Of a DNA stretch of 64,000 bases, positions 18,348 through 28,221 are shown piece after piece (within the stretch, counting starts at the first letter, position 1; the number at the start of each line of letters is the position of its first letter). The position numbers and the translations under genes were made by a program. The notes beneath the pieces are model-generated. The model saw nothing but the letters and a program-made list of their open reading frames with translations, was not told where the DNA came from and searched no databases. The stretch is from an uncultured Bacteroidales bacterium (lineage in GTDB: Bacteria > Bacteroidota > Bacteroidia > Bacteroidales > FEN-979): positions 1 through 64,000 of the forward strand of contig CAJAUM010000133.1 of assembly GCA_903945175.1 (NCBI GenBank), given 5' to 3'.

Positions 18348-19817
18348 ATGAAAAAGTCTCTTTTTGTTGTGTTGATTTTTATCCTGGCCTTCACCACTGT
18401 CACATCCCAAGCCAGAAACCTATGGGCCTTCCTCACCTATGCTACTTTCAATTCACCCGAGGGCCCCTATATTGAGACCTATCTCTCCATTGCCGGGAAT
18501 AGTGTGAAATTTATTCAGAAAGAAAATGGAAAGTTCCAGGCAACGGTCAATATTTTAATGACCTTCAAACAGAACAATGAAATCAAGGCATTTAAGAAAT
18601 ATGAGCTGAGCAGTTCTGAAATTGAGGACACGACGAAAACGAATTTTCATTTCGTTGACCAGCAAAGGATTCCTATCCCAAATGGCTCCTATGATTTTGA
18701 AATTGAACTTGCTGATAAAAACAAGTCCGTACCGGCTTTACCATACAGCCAGTCTATCGTCATCGATTTTCCTTCAGACAAGCCCTCCTTTTCCAGCATT
18801 GAGCTTGTTAAATCCTACACCAAATCTGCTACTCCGAATATATTAACAAAAAGCGGATTCGACCTCATTCCATATACTTACACATTTTTTCCTGAGAACG
18901 AATCAAAAATGACCTTTTATTGTGAGTTATACCTTATGGATAAAGTTGTTGATGTAAATCAGAAGTTCCTCTTGTCATACTACCTCGAATCATTTGAAAG
19001 CAATTTGAAATTGGCTGATTACGCCCGCAGCAAAAAAGAAAGTCCAAAGAACACCCATGTTTTACTTTCAGAAATCTCCATCGAAAACCTGGCTTCAGGA
19101 AACTACAACCTGGTTGTGGAAGCCAGAAACCAACAAAATGAACTGATCGCTTCAAAAAAATTGTTTTTCCAACGGATGAATCCCAAAGCTAAGATGACTT
19201 TGAGCGACATCCCCTCCACCGAGATTGCCAATACCTTTGTAGAAAAAATAACCAATGCTGATTCGCTCAGGGAATATATCAACAGCATCTACCCTGTTGC
19301 CACCGGATTTGAGAAATCATTTATCAGAGAATCGTTGAAAAAAGCTGATCTGGCTACCATGCAGCGGTTTTTTTACGCTATGTGGCTACAACGGGATCAA
19401 AACAATCCTGAGATGGCCTGGAAATACTATAACGATCAGATAACCAAGGTTCAGGTGAATTTCGGAACCCCGGTTAAGAAGGGTTACCAGACTGACCGCG
19501 GTCGCGTATATCTTCAATATGGCCCCCCCAATACCAGAAGTACCCAATACAATGAACCAAGCAATTACCCTTACGAGATCTGGCAATACTACACGATGAA
19601 TAACAACCAGCGAAACAGAAAATTTGTTTTTTACTCTCCGGATATGGTGACCAGCGACTTTATCCTGATGCATTCAGATGCAACAGGCGAGATCAACAAT
19701 CAGCGTTGGAAAATTGACCTGCGAAACAGGATTTACTCAACCCTTGACATACAGGATACCCAGGTTATCCGTGCCTGGGGGGATATGGAGCAGGATTATT
19801 GGGAATTACCGAATTAA
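18348..19817 (+). CDS. GWxTD domain-containing secreted protein
   Basis: This 489-residue protein has a signal peptide (residues 1-20, ending TVTSQAR). The C-terminal domain carries the family signature as GYQTDRGRVYLQYGPP near residue 379, followed by PYEIWQYY. GWxTD proteins are found across Bacteroidota and Acidobacteriota, usually exported, with no established biochemical role. The N-terminal two thirds are beta-rich. The gene is alone between a tRNA and a glycosyltransferase and has its own promoter. Confidence 0.85.
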   Translation: MKKSLFVVLIFILAFTTVTSQARNLWAFLTYATFNSPEGPYIETYLSIAGNSVKFIQKENGKFQATVNILMTFKQNNEIKAFKKYELSSSEIEDTTKTNFHFVDQQRIPIPNGSYDFEIELADKNKSVPALPYSQSIVIDFPSDKPSFSSIELVKSYTKSATPNILTKSGFDLIPYTYTFFPENESKMTFYCELYLMDKVVDVNQKFLLSYYLESFESNLKLADYARSKKESPKNTHVLLSEISIENLASGNYNLVVEARNQQNELIASKKLFFQRMNPKAKMTLSDIPSTEIANTFVEKITNADSLREYINSIYPVATGFEKSFIRESLKKADLATMQRFFYAMWLQRDQNNPEMAWKYYNDQITKVQVNFGTPVKKGYQTDRGRVYLQYGPPNTRSTQYNEPSNYPYEIWQYYTMNNNQRNRKFVFYSPDMVTSDFILMHSDATGEINNQRWKIDLRNRIYSTLDIQDTQVIRAWGDMEQDYWELPN

Positions 19818-19930
19818 TAAAATTTAAAAATTAAAATTACCTGCCCATAATTCGTAATTTTACACCGTTTTGTAGATGAAACGGGTTTGATTACGTCATC
19901 TTTTATTTTTCATTGGTAATTCTTCGGAGA

Positions 19931-20953
19931 ATGCGTGTTGCTGTTATTATTTTGAATTGGAATGGCAGGAGGTATCTTGAACAGTTTCTGCCAACTTTGA
20001 TCCAACACAGCAAGGACGACGCTGAAATTATTGTGGCCGACAATGCATCTACTGATGACTCCGTCTCATTTTTAAAATCAACCTATCCTGAAGTCCGGAT
20101 CATTGAGAACCCTTCCAATGGAGGGTTTGCCAATGGCTACAACCTTGCACTCCGGCAGGTTGATTCAGATTATTATGTCCTGCTGAATTCTGATATTGAA
20201 GTCACTGAAAACTGGATTAAACCTGTTATTGAGCTGATGGAACAGGATGAAATGATTGCGGCCTGCCAACCAAAAATCAGGTCATTTCATGAACCGAAAA
20301 AATTCGAATATGCCGGTGCTGCCGGTGGTTTCATTGATAAATACGGATATCCGTTTTGCCGCGGAAGAATCTTCCAAACCATTGAAGAGGATCACGGTCA
20401 ATATGATGAAATCAGTGAAATATTTTGGGCGACCGGCGCATGTATGTTTGTGAAGGCCAAGTTATTTCACCTAATGGGCGGACTTGATGATGATTTTTTT
20501 GCCCACATGGAGGAGATCGACTTTTGCTGGCGGCTTAAAAACAACGGTTATAAAATCATGTACTGCCCGTTTTCAACTGTGTTTCATATCGGGGGCGGGA
20601 CCTTACCCAAAGTTTCGTGGAGAAAAACCTACCTGAATTTTCGCAACAACTTCTACCTGCTTTACAAAAATCTTCCTGAAGAACGCATTTTCAGAGTTTT
20701 TACCGTCCGCTTGTTCCTCGATGGCATTGCTGCAATGAAATTCCTTTTCCAGGCTGGTTTTAAGGACTTCTGGGCTGTGACCCAGGCACATTTCAGTTTC
20801 TACCGGACATTCTGGAAAACAAAACAAAAGAGAAAATCCCTGAAGCATGGCTCCATGCAGGATATTTATGGCAAAAATATTGTCGTTGAATATTACCTGA
20901 AAGGAAAAAGAAAATTTTCCCAGCTCAACATGGCTAAATTTTATACCAAATAG
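19931..20953 (+). CDS. Glycosyltransferase family 2
   Basis: This protein has 340 residues from ATG 19931; the frame extends six codons upstream, but the GT2 fold begins right here (RVAVIILNWNGRRYLEQFLP). Visible motifs are the nucleotide-sugar strand ADNASTDDS, the metal-binding region LLNSDIEV, and the acceptor-side motif FFAHMEEIDFCWRLKNNGY. No membrane helices are obvious, so it is cytoplasmic or peripheral. Relatives add rhamnose or similar sugars to surface polysaccharide. The substrate cannot be deduced. It converges on aroQ, with 3 bases between the stop codons. Confidence 0.88.
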   Translation: MRVAVIILNWNGRRYLEQFLPTLIQHSKDDAEIIVADNASTDDSVSFLKSTYPEVRIIENPSNGGFANGYNLALRQVDSDYYVLLNSDIEVTENWIKPVIELMEQDEMIAACQPKIRSFHEPKKFEYAGAAGGFIDKYGYPFCRGRIFQTIEEDHGQYDEISEIFWATGACMFVKAKLFHLMGGLDDDFFAHMEEIDFCWRLKNNGYKIMYCPFSTVFHIGGGTLPKVSWRKTYLNFRNNFYLLYKNLPEERIFRVFTVRLFLDGIAAMKFLFQAGFKDFWAVTQAHFSFYRTFWKTKQKRKSLKHGSMQDIYGKNIVVEYYLKGKRKFSQLNMAKFYTK

Positions 20954-20956
20954 AGA

Positions 20957-21382
20957 TCAGCCCAATCTCGGGAGCAGGCTCTCGATGGCAAGCCTGTATG
21001 ATTCCATTCCAAAACCAATAATGATTCCTTTGACGTTTGCAGCCAGAAACGAGGTGTGGCGATAGGGTTCACGTGCAAACGTATTGGAAATATGAACTTC
21101 AATAACCGGACTGCTGATGGCCTTTATTGCATCGGCAATGGCAATGGAGGTATGCGTATATCCTCCTGCATTGATGATGATCCCATCATACAGAAAACCC
21201 GCTTTTTGCAATGCATTGATAATTTCACCCTCTATGTTGCTTTGAAAATATTCGATCGTAAGCTCATGATAATACTTGCGTAATTTCTTCAGGTAGATTT
21301 CGAACGGCTGGGTTCCATAAACGTCCATCTCCCTGGTTCCCAGTAGATTTAGATTTGGCCCGTTGATGATGAGTAATTTCAT
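20957..21382 (-). CDS. aroQ: 3-dehydroquinate dehydratase, type II
   Basis: This protein has 141 residues from the ATG at 21382 (MKLLIINGPNLNLLGTRE); the frame is open further upstream but the family begins at this motif. Type II dehydroquinase catalyses the third step of the shikimate pathway, 3-dehydroquinate to 3-dehydroshikimate, as a cytoplasmic dodecamer. Key elements are the catalytic loop with Arg and Tyr (NLLGTREMDVYG), INAGGYTHTSIAI, and EVHISN with the active-site His. The length is typical. It is divergent from the riboswitch-controlled receptor. Confidence 0.93.
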   Translation of the reverse strand: MKLLIINGPNLNLLGTREMDVYGTQPFEIYLKKLRKYYHELTIEYFQSNIEGEIINALQKAGFLYDGIIINAGGYTHTSIAIADAIKAISSPVIEVHISNTFAREPYRHTSFLAANVKGIIIGFGMESYRLAIESLLPRLG

Positions 21383-21467
21383 GAGGTGATATTTATACAA
21401 AGTTAAAAAAATGATGGGATGATGGGATATGGAAATGGTGAAAAAATTAATAATTTTGCACCGATAC

Positions 21468-21552
21468 TTCTCCAAAGGGGGTGCCTTAATACAAGGGCTG
21501 AGATTATACCCTATTAACCTGATCCGGATAATGCCGGCGTAGGAAATTAACA
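21468..21552 (+). promoter_or_regulatory. TPP riboswitch (THI element)
   Basis: The segment has the conserved core of thiamin-pyrophosphate riboswitches: GGGGTGCC, GCTGAGA, ACCC, ACCTGATCCGGATAATGCCGGCGTAGG. The ligand-binding 3' arm ends only a few bases before the start codon of the TonB receptor at 21557, so control is most likely by blocking translation initiation when TPP is abundant. It assigns the receptor gene to thiamin supply. Confidence 0.93.
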
Positions 21553-21556
21553 GATC

Positions 21557-23980
21557 ATGAAAACCATTGTAATCACACTAATTTTGGTGTTTATCCTGCT
21601 TGCTGACACTGTAACCGCTCAGTTCACAATTTCCGGAGTAATTAAGGATAAACTGAAAAACAAACCCCTGGCAGGCGCGCATATTTCTTTTGAAACAAAG
21701 CCTGTATCTGCAATTTCAAATGAAACTGGAAACTATTCGATTTCAAATCTTAAAAAGGGAAAAATTGTCCTCACGGTCTCCTTCATTGGATTCAAAAATG
21801 AAAAACGTTTTTTAGACCTTCAAAACGACACCACGGTGAACATTGAGTTGGATGGGACCATATTGATGGGTGATGAGGTGAATATCATTGCCACCAGGGC
21901 CCATGATAAATATCCGACTGCTTATTCATCTATCTCCAAGAAAGAAATAGGGGCCGCGAATCTTGGCAAAGATATACCCTATCTGCTACAGGGGACCCCA
22001 TCGACTGTTGCAACCTCCGATGCCGGTAATGGAGTCGGATATTCACGAATCAGCATTCGCGGAACAGATCTCACTCGCATCAATGTCACCATCAACGGTA
22101 TTCCTTTGAATGATGCGGAATCACAGGGAGTTTGGTTTGTCGACCTTCCCGATATCGCCTCATCGGCAGAAAACATCCAGGTACAGCGCGGAGTTGGGAC
22201 CTCGACCAACGGAGCTGGGGCATTTGGCGCTTCCATCCATTTCCTGACCTCCGATCTGCACCAGGATCCATATGGGGAACTGGATATTTCCGGGGGATCC
22301 TTCAACACCTTCAAATCCACCTTGCACTTTGGCACCGGATTGATCTCCGGAAAATTCAGTGTGGATGGCCGATTATCTTACATCTGTTCAGACGGGTACA
22401 TTGACCGTGCATTTTCAAACCTCAAATCCTACTATTTATCCGGCGGCTATTATGGTAAAAGCACAACCATCAGGCTCATCACCTTCTCCGGTTTTGAACG
22501 GACCTACCAGGCTTGGGAAGGAGTTCCGAAAGATTCGCTGGCCACAAACCGCACCTACAATCCGGCAGGTGAATATACCGACAAAAGCGGGAAGATTGCC
22601 TACTATGACAATCAGACCGACAATTATCAACAGGATAATTACCAGATGATCTTTTCACAGCAACTCGCCAGTAACTGGAATCTCAATGCAGCCTTACATT
22701 ATACGAAAGGCAGAGGATATTATGAAAACTACAACCAGGCCGCGTCGTTTTCTTCCTACGCATTGAACGATGTTATTATCGGGAGCGATACAATTACGAC
22801 CACTGATTTAATCAACCGTAAAATGATGGATAACGATTTCTGCGGAATCACCTTTTCAACCAATTATTCCCTCCCTGATAAACTTAAAATCACCTTGGGC
22901 GGAGCCTGGAACAGATATTACGGGCGGCATTTCGGCAAGGTCATATGGGCAGAATATGCATCAAACGGCGATAGCGAAAGGAATTGGTATTCGAATACCG
23001 GATTGAAAAAAGATTTCAATATTTATTTGAAGGCGAACTACCAGCTGATCAGCAAACTAAGTTTATTTGCCGACGTGCAGTATCGTTTTGTAAGTTATAT
23101 GATGGAAGGAACCCTTGATGACCTTCGTTCGCTCGATCAATTGCATACGTTTAACTTTTTCAATCCGAAAGGAGGAATATTCTTTGAGTTGAATAAGAAA
23201 AACGACCTGTACTTTTCATTCGGCATCGCAAACCGTGAGCCCAGCCGCAACAATTACAAAGATGCTGATCCTGCCCGGATGCCGGCAAAAGAGACCCTCT
23301 ATGACTATGAACTGGGATACAATTTCAAACTTCCAGGCTTTTCAGCCGGCGCAAATGGCTACTACATGTATTACCATGACCAACTGGTACTGACTGGTGA
23401 AATCAACAATGTGGGTGAGGCCGTTATGGTAAATGTACCACGCAGCTATCGCGCCGGAATTGAATTATATGCAGCCATCGAGCTCTTTCAAAAAAAAGTG
23501 CAATGGTCGGTCAACGCCACCTTCAGCAGGAACAAAATAAAAAATTTTACAGAATATGTTGATGCCTATGATGCTGACTGGAATCCGATCGGCCAGGATA
23601 CCATCTACCATGGTGAAACAGACCTATCCTTCTCACCGGATGTGATCATCGGCAGCGTCATCACCTATGGCCCGGTGCCACAGCTCTCGTTCAGCCTTCA
23701 GTCGAAATATATCGGGCGGCAGTTCATCGATAACACCAGCACATTGAGCCGTTCACTGGATGGCTACTTTGTGAATGGGATCAGTGCGACGTATACCATC
23801 AAAACAAAAGTCTTTAAAGAAATCGGGATAAACCTGACTGTGAACAACCTCTTCAATCAAAAGTATGTTTCCAATGGTTGGGTATACCCCTATTACGTTG
23901 GCGGGAAATACCAGGAGATCAATGGGTATTTTCCACAGGCCATGATCAATTTTCTGTGTGGAATCAACTTAAAGCTTTGA
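21557..23980 (+). CDS. TonB-dependent receptor, probable thiamin (precursor) uptake
   Basis: This is an 807-residue outer-membrane receptor with signal peptide (residues 1-21), a carboxypeptidase-like beta domain (VIKDKLKNKPLAGAHISFET), a plug (ISIRGTDLTRINVTINGIPL, SQGVWFVDLPD) and a barrel. The TPP riboswitch directly upstream is strong evidence for a role in thiamin or precursor import, as known for riboswitch-controlled outer-membrane thiamin receptors in Bacteroides. No inner-membrane PnuT-like transporter or thiamin kinase lies beside it, so it must rely on partners elsewhere. Confidence 0.9.
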   Translation: MKTIVITLILVFILLADTVTAQFTISGVIKDKLKNKPLAGAHISFETKPVSAISNETGNYSISNLKKGKIVLTVSFIGFKNEKRFLDLQNDTTVNIELDGTILMGDEVNIIATRAHDKYPTAYSSISKKEIGAANLGKDIPYLLQGTPSTVATSDAGNGVGYSRISIRGTDLTRINVTINGIPLNDAESQGVWFVDLPDIASSAENIQVQRGVGTSTNGAGAFGASIHFLTSDLHQDPYGELDISGGSFNTFKSTLHFGTGLISGKFSVDGRLSYICSDGYIDRAFSNLKSYYLSGGYYGKSTTIRLITFSGFERTYQAWEGVPKDSLATNRTYNPAGEYTDKSGKIAYYDNQTDNYQQDNYQMIFSQQLASNWNLNAALHYTKGRGYYENYNQAASFSSYALNDVIIGSDTITTTDLINRKMMDNDFCGITFSTNYSLPDKLKITLGGAWNRYYGRHFGKVIWAEYASNGDSERNWYSNTGLKKDFNIYLKANYQLISKLSLFADVQYRFVSYMMEGTLDDLRSLDQLHTFNFFNPKGGIFFELNKKNDLYFSFGIANREPSRNNYKDADPARMPAKETLYDYELGYNFKLPGFSAGANGYYMYYHDQLVLTGEINNVGEAVMVNVPRSYRAGIELYAAIELFQKKVQWSVNATFSRNKIKNFTEYVDAYDADWNPIGQDTIYHGETDLSFSPDVIIGSVITYGPVPQLSFSLQSKYIGRQFIDNTSTLSRSLDGYFVNGISATYTIKTKVFKEIGINLTVNNLFNQKYVSNGWVYPYYVGGKYQEINGYFPQAMINFLCGINLKL

Positions 23981-24076
23981 TTTTCGGAATTTCACTTCCA
24001 TGTTTCACTTGGGTGTCTGATAAAAAATTGGTAAACTTGCATTGGTTTCCATAAGGTAATTTTAAAATCAAATCCT

Positions 24077-26899
24077 ATGAAAAATTTAATTTATAAATCG
24101 CTCATAATCAGCGGTTTAATCTTTCTGACACTTGCTTCATTCAGTCAACAGACTGTTGTGGACCTCGCCACCCCTGTGGCCATAGATCCGAATGTTAAAA
24201 TCGGTAAACTCGACAATGGCCTTGTCTATTATATCAGGCGGAATGAAAAGCCTGAAAAAAGAGTCGAATTAAGGTTGGTCGTGAATGCCGGTTCCATTCT
24301 TGAAAATGATGATCAGCAAGGGCTGGCGCATTTCATGGAACATATGAATTTCAATGGCACCAGAACGTTTCCAAAAAACGAACTGATCGATTTCCTGCAA
24401 AAGACCGGGGTGAGATTTGGCGCTGATATCAATGCATATACAGGTTTTGACGAGACCGTTTATATGCTGCAGCTTCCGACAGACGATACCACCCTCGTAG
24501 AAAATGGTTACAAAGTTCTCGAAGATTGGGCTCATTATGCAGTACTTGATGGGAAAGAGATTGATAAAGAGCGTGGTATTATTGTTGAAGAATGGCGACT
24601 CGGACTGGGAGCGCAGGACCGCATGATGAAGAAATTCTTTCCGATAATTTTCAAAGATTCACGTTATGCTACACGGATTCCAATTGGCAAAGTGGAGGTC
24701 ATTGAGTCTTTCAAACATGAAACACTGCGGGACTTCTATCGCGACTGGTATCGCCCTGATTTGCAGGCAATTATTGTTGTCGGAGATATCAATACAGCAG
24801 AAGCTGAGACCCAAATCAAGGCGCACTTTGGCAGTTTGAAGAACCCGGCTGCCCCTAAGGAGCGGGTCAATTATGACCTTCCTGACAATGCCGAACCGCT
24901 TATTGCCATTACTACAGACAAAGAGGCAACAGACAATTTTGTCCTGCTGTTTTACAAACATCCCCTTACGGTGGAAAAGAACCTTGGAGATTTCCGTGAG
25001 AAGATAATGGCTGAGCTTTATACAGGGATGCTCAATAACCGGTTCAATGAAATTTCGCAAAAGCCAGAATCGCCCTATGTTTTTGCCGGTTCCAGTTATG
25101 GACAGTTCCTGGCACGGAACAAAGATGCCTTTATGATCAATGCGATGGCCAAAGAGAGCCAAATCGATAAAAGCCTGGAGGTCATGCTTGCTGAAAATGA
25201 GCGGGTGAAGCGTTTCGGATTTACATCTACGGAACTTGACCGTCAGAAAGAGGAGTTATTAAGCCGGTACGAAAAGGCAGCCAAGGAATTTGACAAGACC
25301 GAATCGTCACAATTTTGCAGTGAATATGTAAGCAATTATCTTTCCAATGAAGCCATTCCAGGGGCACAAAAGCGGTTTAAATACCTGAAAAACTTATTGC
25401 CTGAGATCAAGATTGATGATATCAATGCTTTGGCAAAAAAATGGGTAACCGACAACAACATGGCGCTCGTTATTATGGCTCCTGAAAAAGAAAATGTAAA
25501 GGTCCCCACCACCGACGAGGTGGTCACCATCATCAAACAGTCGAAGACAGCTCCCTTAACAGCTTATGTTGACAATTTCAGGGAGGAACCACTGGTAAAT
25601 GGAATTTTGCAGCCTGGAAAAATCACTGAGCGGAAAGAAAACAAAGAGCTTGGATTTACCGAACTGAAATTATCCAACGGTATCACTGTAGTGCTTAAAC
25701 CGACCACCTTCAAAAATGACGAGATACTCATTACTGGTTATAGCCCGGGTGGTCATTCACTGGTACCTGACCAGGAATTCATGTCGGCCAATTATACTTC
25801 TCAGGTGATCGACATGAGCGGGATCGGCAACTTTGATAATGTTGAACTTCAGAAGAAGCTCAAGGGAAAAAATATTCAAATCAATCCATACATTGAAGAT
25901 GTCAAAGAGGGTTTTAACGGAAACTGCACACCCAAAGATTTTGAAACAATGATGCAGCTGATCTATCTCTATTTCGATCAACCGCGTAAAGATACTACTG
26001 CCTTCAAGGCCTTTATGTCGCAGATGGAGAATCAGGTAAAATTCATGAAAAGCAGCCCCATGATGACCTTTTATGACACGCTCTTCAAGGTTGTTTATCC
26101 GGGGTACAAGCGGATGGTGATTTTTCCCACTCCGGCGCAGCTTTCTGAAGTAAAACTCGATGAAATTTTTAAAATTTATAAAGACCGGTGTGCCGATGCC
26201 AGTGATTTCAGGTTTTTCCTTGTTGGAAATTTCTCCATCGACTCCATTGCCCCGATGATAGCGCAGTATTTTGGAAGCCTTCCGGCGTTAAACCGCAATG
26301 AAACATGGAAAGACACCTCTCCGAAGTTCGCCGATGGTGCTACGAACCTCACTGTTTACAAGGGAACCGATCCGCAGGGCATGGTCGGACTCGTTATGTC
26401 GGAAAAAATTGAGTGGAATGAAAAAAATGTTCTTTGTTTGAACATGATCAAGGAAATCATTGGTATCAAGCTGGTTGAGGTCATCCGTGAAAAGATGAGC
26501 GGGGTTTATTCTCCCCAGGTCATGCTGAACCTTGATCAATATCCAAAATCAACCTTTCAGCTGATTGTCATGTTTGGTTGTTCTCCAAAAACTGCGGACA
26601 AACTTACCAAGGCCGTCTTTGGAGAGATTAAGAAACTCAGGAAGAGCGGGCCTACCGGGGTGGATTTGAAAAAAGCACAGGAGGCCTTGATTCGCGCAAG
26701 GGAAACCAATATGGAAAAGAATGATTTCTGGCTTAAGAAGCTTGAATCGGTTTATTTCAACCATGATTCTCCTCAATCCATCACAAATTACAACGACCGT
26801 GTAAATGCAATTACCATTGATGATCTGAAACAGGTATCGGCTACCAACTTCAAACCTGACCATTATGTACGGGTGGTGTTGATGCCCGAAAAAAAATAG
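24077..26899 (+). CDS. Periplasmic M16 zinc metalloprotease
   Basis: This 940-residue protein has a signal peptide (residues 1-23) and two tandem M16 halves, like PqqL/pitrilysin proteins. The inverted zinc motif HFMEH is at residues 85-89, with the third ligand in the ERGIIVEEW stretch near 165-172, so the N-terminal half is the active one; the C-terminal half (from ~540) lacks HxxEH. It probably degrades peptides in the periplasm. The stop is immediately followed by the smpB start, an unusual pairing with no clear functional link. Confidence 0.92.
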   Translation: MKNLIYKSLIISGLIFLTLASFSQQTVVDLATPVAIDPNVKIGKLDNGLVYYIRRNEKPEKRVELRLVVNAGSILENDDQQGLAHFMEHMNFNGTRTFPKNELIDFLQKTGVRFGADINAYTGFDETVYMLQLPTDDTTLVENGYKVLEDWAHYAVLDGKEIDKERGIIVEEWRLGLGAQDRMMKKFFPIIFKDSRYATRIPIGKVEVIESFKHETLRDFYRDWYRPDLQAIIVVGDINTAEAETQIKAHFGSLKNPAAPKERVNYDLPDNAEPLIAITTDKEATDNFVLLFYKHPLTVEKNLGDFREKIMAELYTGMLNNRFNEISQKPESPYVFAGSSYGQFLARNKDAFMINAMAKESQIDKSLEVMLAENERVKRFGFTSTELDRQKEELLSRYEKAAKEFDKTESSQFCSEYVSNYLSNEAIPGAQKRFKYLKNLLPEIKIDDINALAKKWVTDNNMALVIMAPEKENVKVPTTDEVVTIIKQSKTAPLTAYVDNFREEPLVNGILQPGKITERKENKELGFTELKLSNGITVVLKPTTFKNDEILITGYSPGGHSLVPDQEFMSANYTSQVIDMSGIGNFDNVELQKKLKGKNIQINPYIEDVKEGFNGNCTPKDFETMMQLIYLYFDQPRKDTTAFKAFMSQMENQVKFMKSSPMMTFYDTLFKVVYPGYKRMVIFPTPAQLSEVKLDEIFKIYKDRCADASDFRFFLVGNFSIDSIAPMIAQYFGSLPALNRNETWKDTSPKFADGATNLTVYKGTDPQGMVGLVMSEKIEWNEKNVLCLNMIKEIIGIKLVEVIREKMSGVYSPQVMLNLDQYPKSTFQLIVMFGCSPKTADKLTKAVFGEIKKLRKSGPTGVDLKKAQEALIRARETNMEKNDFWLKKLESVYFNHDSPQSITNYNDRVNAITIDDLKQVSATNFKPDHYVRVVLMPEKK

Positions 26900-27343
26900 A
26901 TGGAAAAATCGGTCAACATACGCAATAAACGGGCTTCACATGAATATTTCCTTGTGCAGGAGATTACAGCAGGTATCATGCTGACTGGCACAGAGATCAA
27001 GTCAATCCGTGATGGCACAGCATCTCTTGCCGATGCCTATTGTACATTTACAGGTGAGGAGCTTTTTGTCAGGAACATGCATATTGCTGAATATTCCATG
27101 GGAACCCATTATAACCATGAGCCTAAGCGCGACCGTAAGCTGTTGCTCACCAAACGCGAATTGAAAAAACTTGCGGTGAAGGTCAAGGAAAGAGGATTTA
27201 CCATCATCCCGGTTTTGCTGTTCATCAACGAAAAAGGGTTGGCCAAACTTACAATTGCGCTTGCCCGCGGAAAACATGCGTATGATAAACGAGAGTCGCT
27301 GAAGCAAAAAGATATGAAGCGGGAGATGGAAAGACATGACTAA
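26900..27343 (+). CDS. smpB: SsrA-binding protein
   Basis: This 147-residue protein is SmpB, which binds tmRNA and delivers it to stalled ribosomes for trans-translation. Seen are the N-terminal [18 protein letters not shown], the central [13 protein letters not shown] block and the basic C-terminal tail ([20 protein letters not shown]) that occupies the mRNA channel. It starts directly at the stop codon of the protease gene, so the two are co-transcribed. Confidence 0.96.
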   Translation: MEKSVNIRNKRASHEYFLVQEITAGIMLTGTEIKSIRDGTASLADAYCTFTGEELFVRNMHIAEYSMGTHYNHEPKRDRKLLLTKRELKKLAVKVKERGFTIIPVLLFINEKGLAKLTIALARGKHAYDKRESLKQKDMKREMERHD

Positions 27344-27397
27344 TGACCAATTACCAATGACCAATTACCAATGACCAATTACCAATGACGAATGACG
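27342..27397. repeat. Short tandem repeats after smpB
   Basis: A 14-bp unit (AATGACCAATTACC) is repeated three times from the smpB stop codon, followed by two AATGACG units and a related tail. It is a simple-sequence array in a 79-bp intergenic gap; no function is implied. Confidence 0.75.
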
Positions 27398-27422
27398 AAT
27401 TAATGACATTATACATATACTT

Positions 27423-27995
27423 ATGAAAAAACGAATTTTGTTGATATCGGTTATTTTTGTTTCGCTTTTATGTTCGAACTTTTTGTTTGCACAGGAAGCC
27501 AAGAAGCCGTCAACAGTGGAGGCCAAATTCAAATGGTACACTTTTGAAGAGGCCCATGCACTGAATAAAAAGAATCCGAAAAGTCCAAAGAAGATATTTG
27601 TTGACGTTTATACCGATTGGTGTGGCTGGTGCAAGAAAATGGATGCGGAAACCTTTGCCAACCCTGTGATCGCCGACTACATGAATGATCATTTTTACTG
27701 TGTCAAGCTGGATGCTGAACGAAAAGATACGATCATGATCGATGGGATAAAACTTGTAAACCCCAATCCGACCGTTAAACGTAGCACACATCAGCTTGCC
27801 AATGAATTGCTGCGTAATCAGATGTCATATCCTTCGTATGTTTTTTTAAATGAAAAAGGAGAATCCATAACTGTCGTACCAGGATTCCATCAGGCGAAAG
27901 AATTTGAAGCAATCCTCTCCTACTTTGGCAGTGATGCCTATTTAACTACAAAATGGGAAGATTACATTGCAAAGTTTCAAGGGAAGTTGAAATAA
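27423..27995 (+). CDS. Secreted thioredoxin-fold protein
   Basis: This 190-residue protein has a signal peptide (hydrophobic residues 5-22, ending LFAQ) and a thioredoxin fold with the redox motif WCGWC at residues 66-70 (Cys67, Cys70). The following sequence (KKMDAETFANPVIADYMNDH) is that of the DUF255/thioredoxin_7 type. It probably acts as a periplasmic thiol-disulfide enzyme. A terminator follows at once. It is the last chromosomal gene before the integrated element. Confidence 0.88.
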   Translation: MKKRILLISVIFVSLLCSNFLFAQEAKKPSTVEAKFKWYTFEEAHALNKKNPKSPKKIFVDVYTDWCGWCKKMDAETFANPVIADYMNDHFYCVKLDAERKDTIMIDGIKLVNPNPTVKRSTHQLANELLRNQMSYPSYVFLNEKGESITVVPGFHQAKEFEAILSYFGSDAYLTTKWEDYIAKFQGKLK

Positions 27996-28023
27996 AAAAA
28001 GGCTGCCGATGGCAACCTTTTTT
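27994..28023 (+). terminator. Terminator between thioredoxin gene and tRNA-His remnant
   Basis: An A-rich flank with GGCTGCC...GGCAACC and TTTTTT forms a hairpin readable on both strands. It serves the plus-strand thioredoxin gene and was probably also the native terminator of tRNA-His on the minus strand. Confidence 0.7.
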
Positions 28024-28024
28024 G

Positions 28025-28066
28025 GGTGGAAGATGGGGCTTGAACCCACGACCTATAGATCCACAA
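28025..28066 (-). pseudogene. tRNA-His(GTG) 3' half, left attachment site (attL)
   Basis: On the minus strand the sequence holds the anticodon loop TTGTGGA (GTG), 3' anticodon strand TCTAT, variable loop, T arm (GTGGG TTCAAGC CCCAT), acceptor CTTCCAC and C73, the base peculiar to tRNA-His. The 5' partner of the anticodon stem should be ATAGA but is ACCAT, so homology to a tRNA ends in the anticodon loop. This is what remains of the original 3' end after integration. The intact tRNA-His should be rebuilt at the right end of the element. Confidence 0.85.
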
Positions 28067-28161
28067 ATGGTTAAATTTCAATTATAATATATCTGATCAT
28101 GTTCAAATATGCTTCACATATTGATTCATAATCTGTTAATTGTTTTATTATTTTGATTGGT

Positions 28162-28193
28162 TTTGATATATGTTGTTACATGTAGTATTTTTG
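28162..28193 (+). promoter_or_regulatory. Promoter of the integrase gene
   Basis: TTTG (28162-28165) and TATTTTTG (28186-28193) are spaced by 20 bases and match the Bacteroidota consensus TTTG-N19/20-TAnnTTTG. The start codon of the integrase is 28 bases downstream. The rest of the gap 28067-28221 holds no gene. Confidence 0.6.
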
Positions 28194-28221
28194 GGGGCAA
28201 ATACATAGGCAATTTTTCATC

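Noticed and set aside
21383-21475. N-terminal extension of aroQ
   Set aside because: The family begins at MKLLIINGPN; the extension runs into the riboswitch region of the opposite strand.
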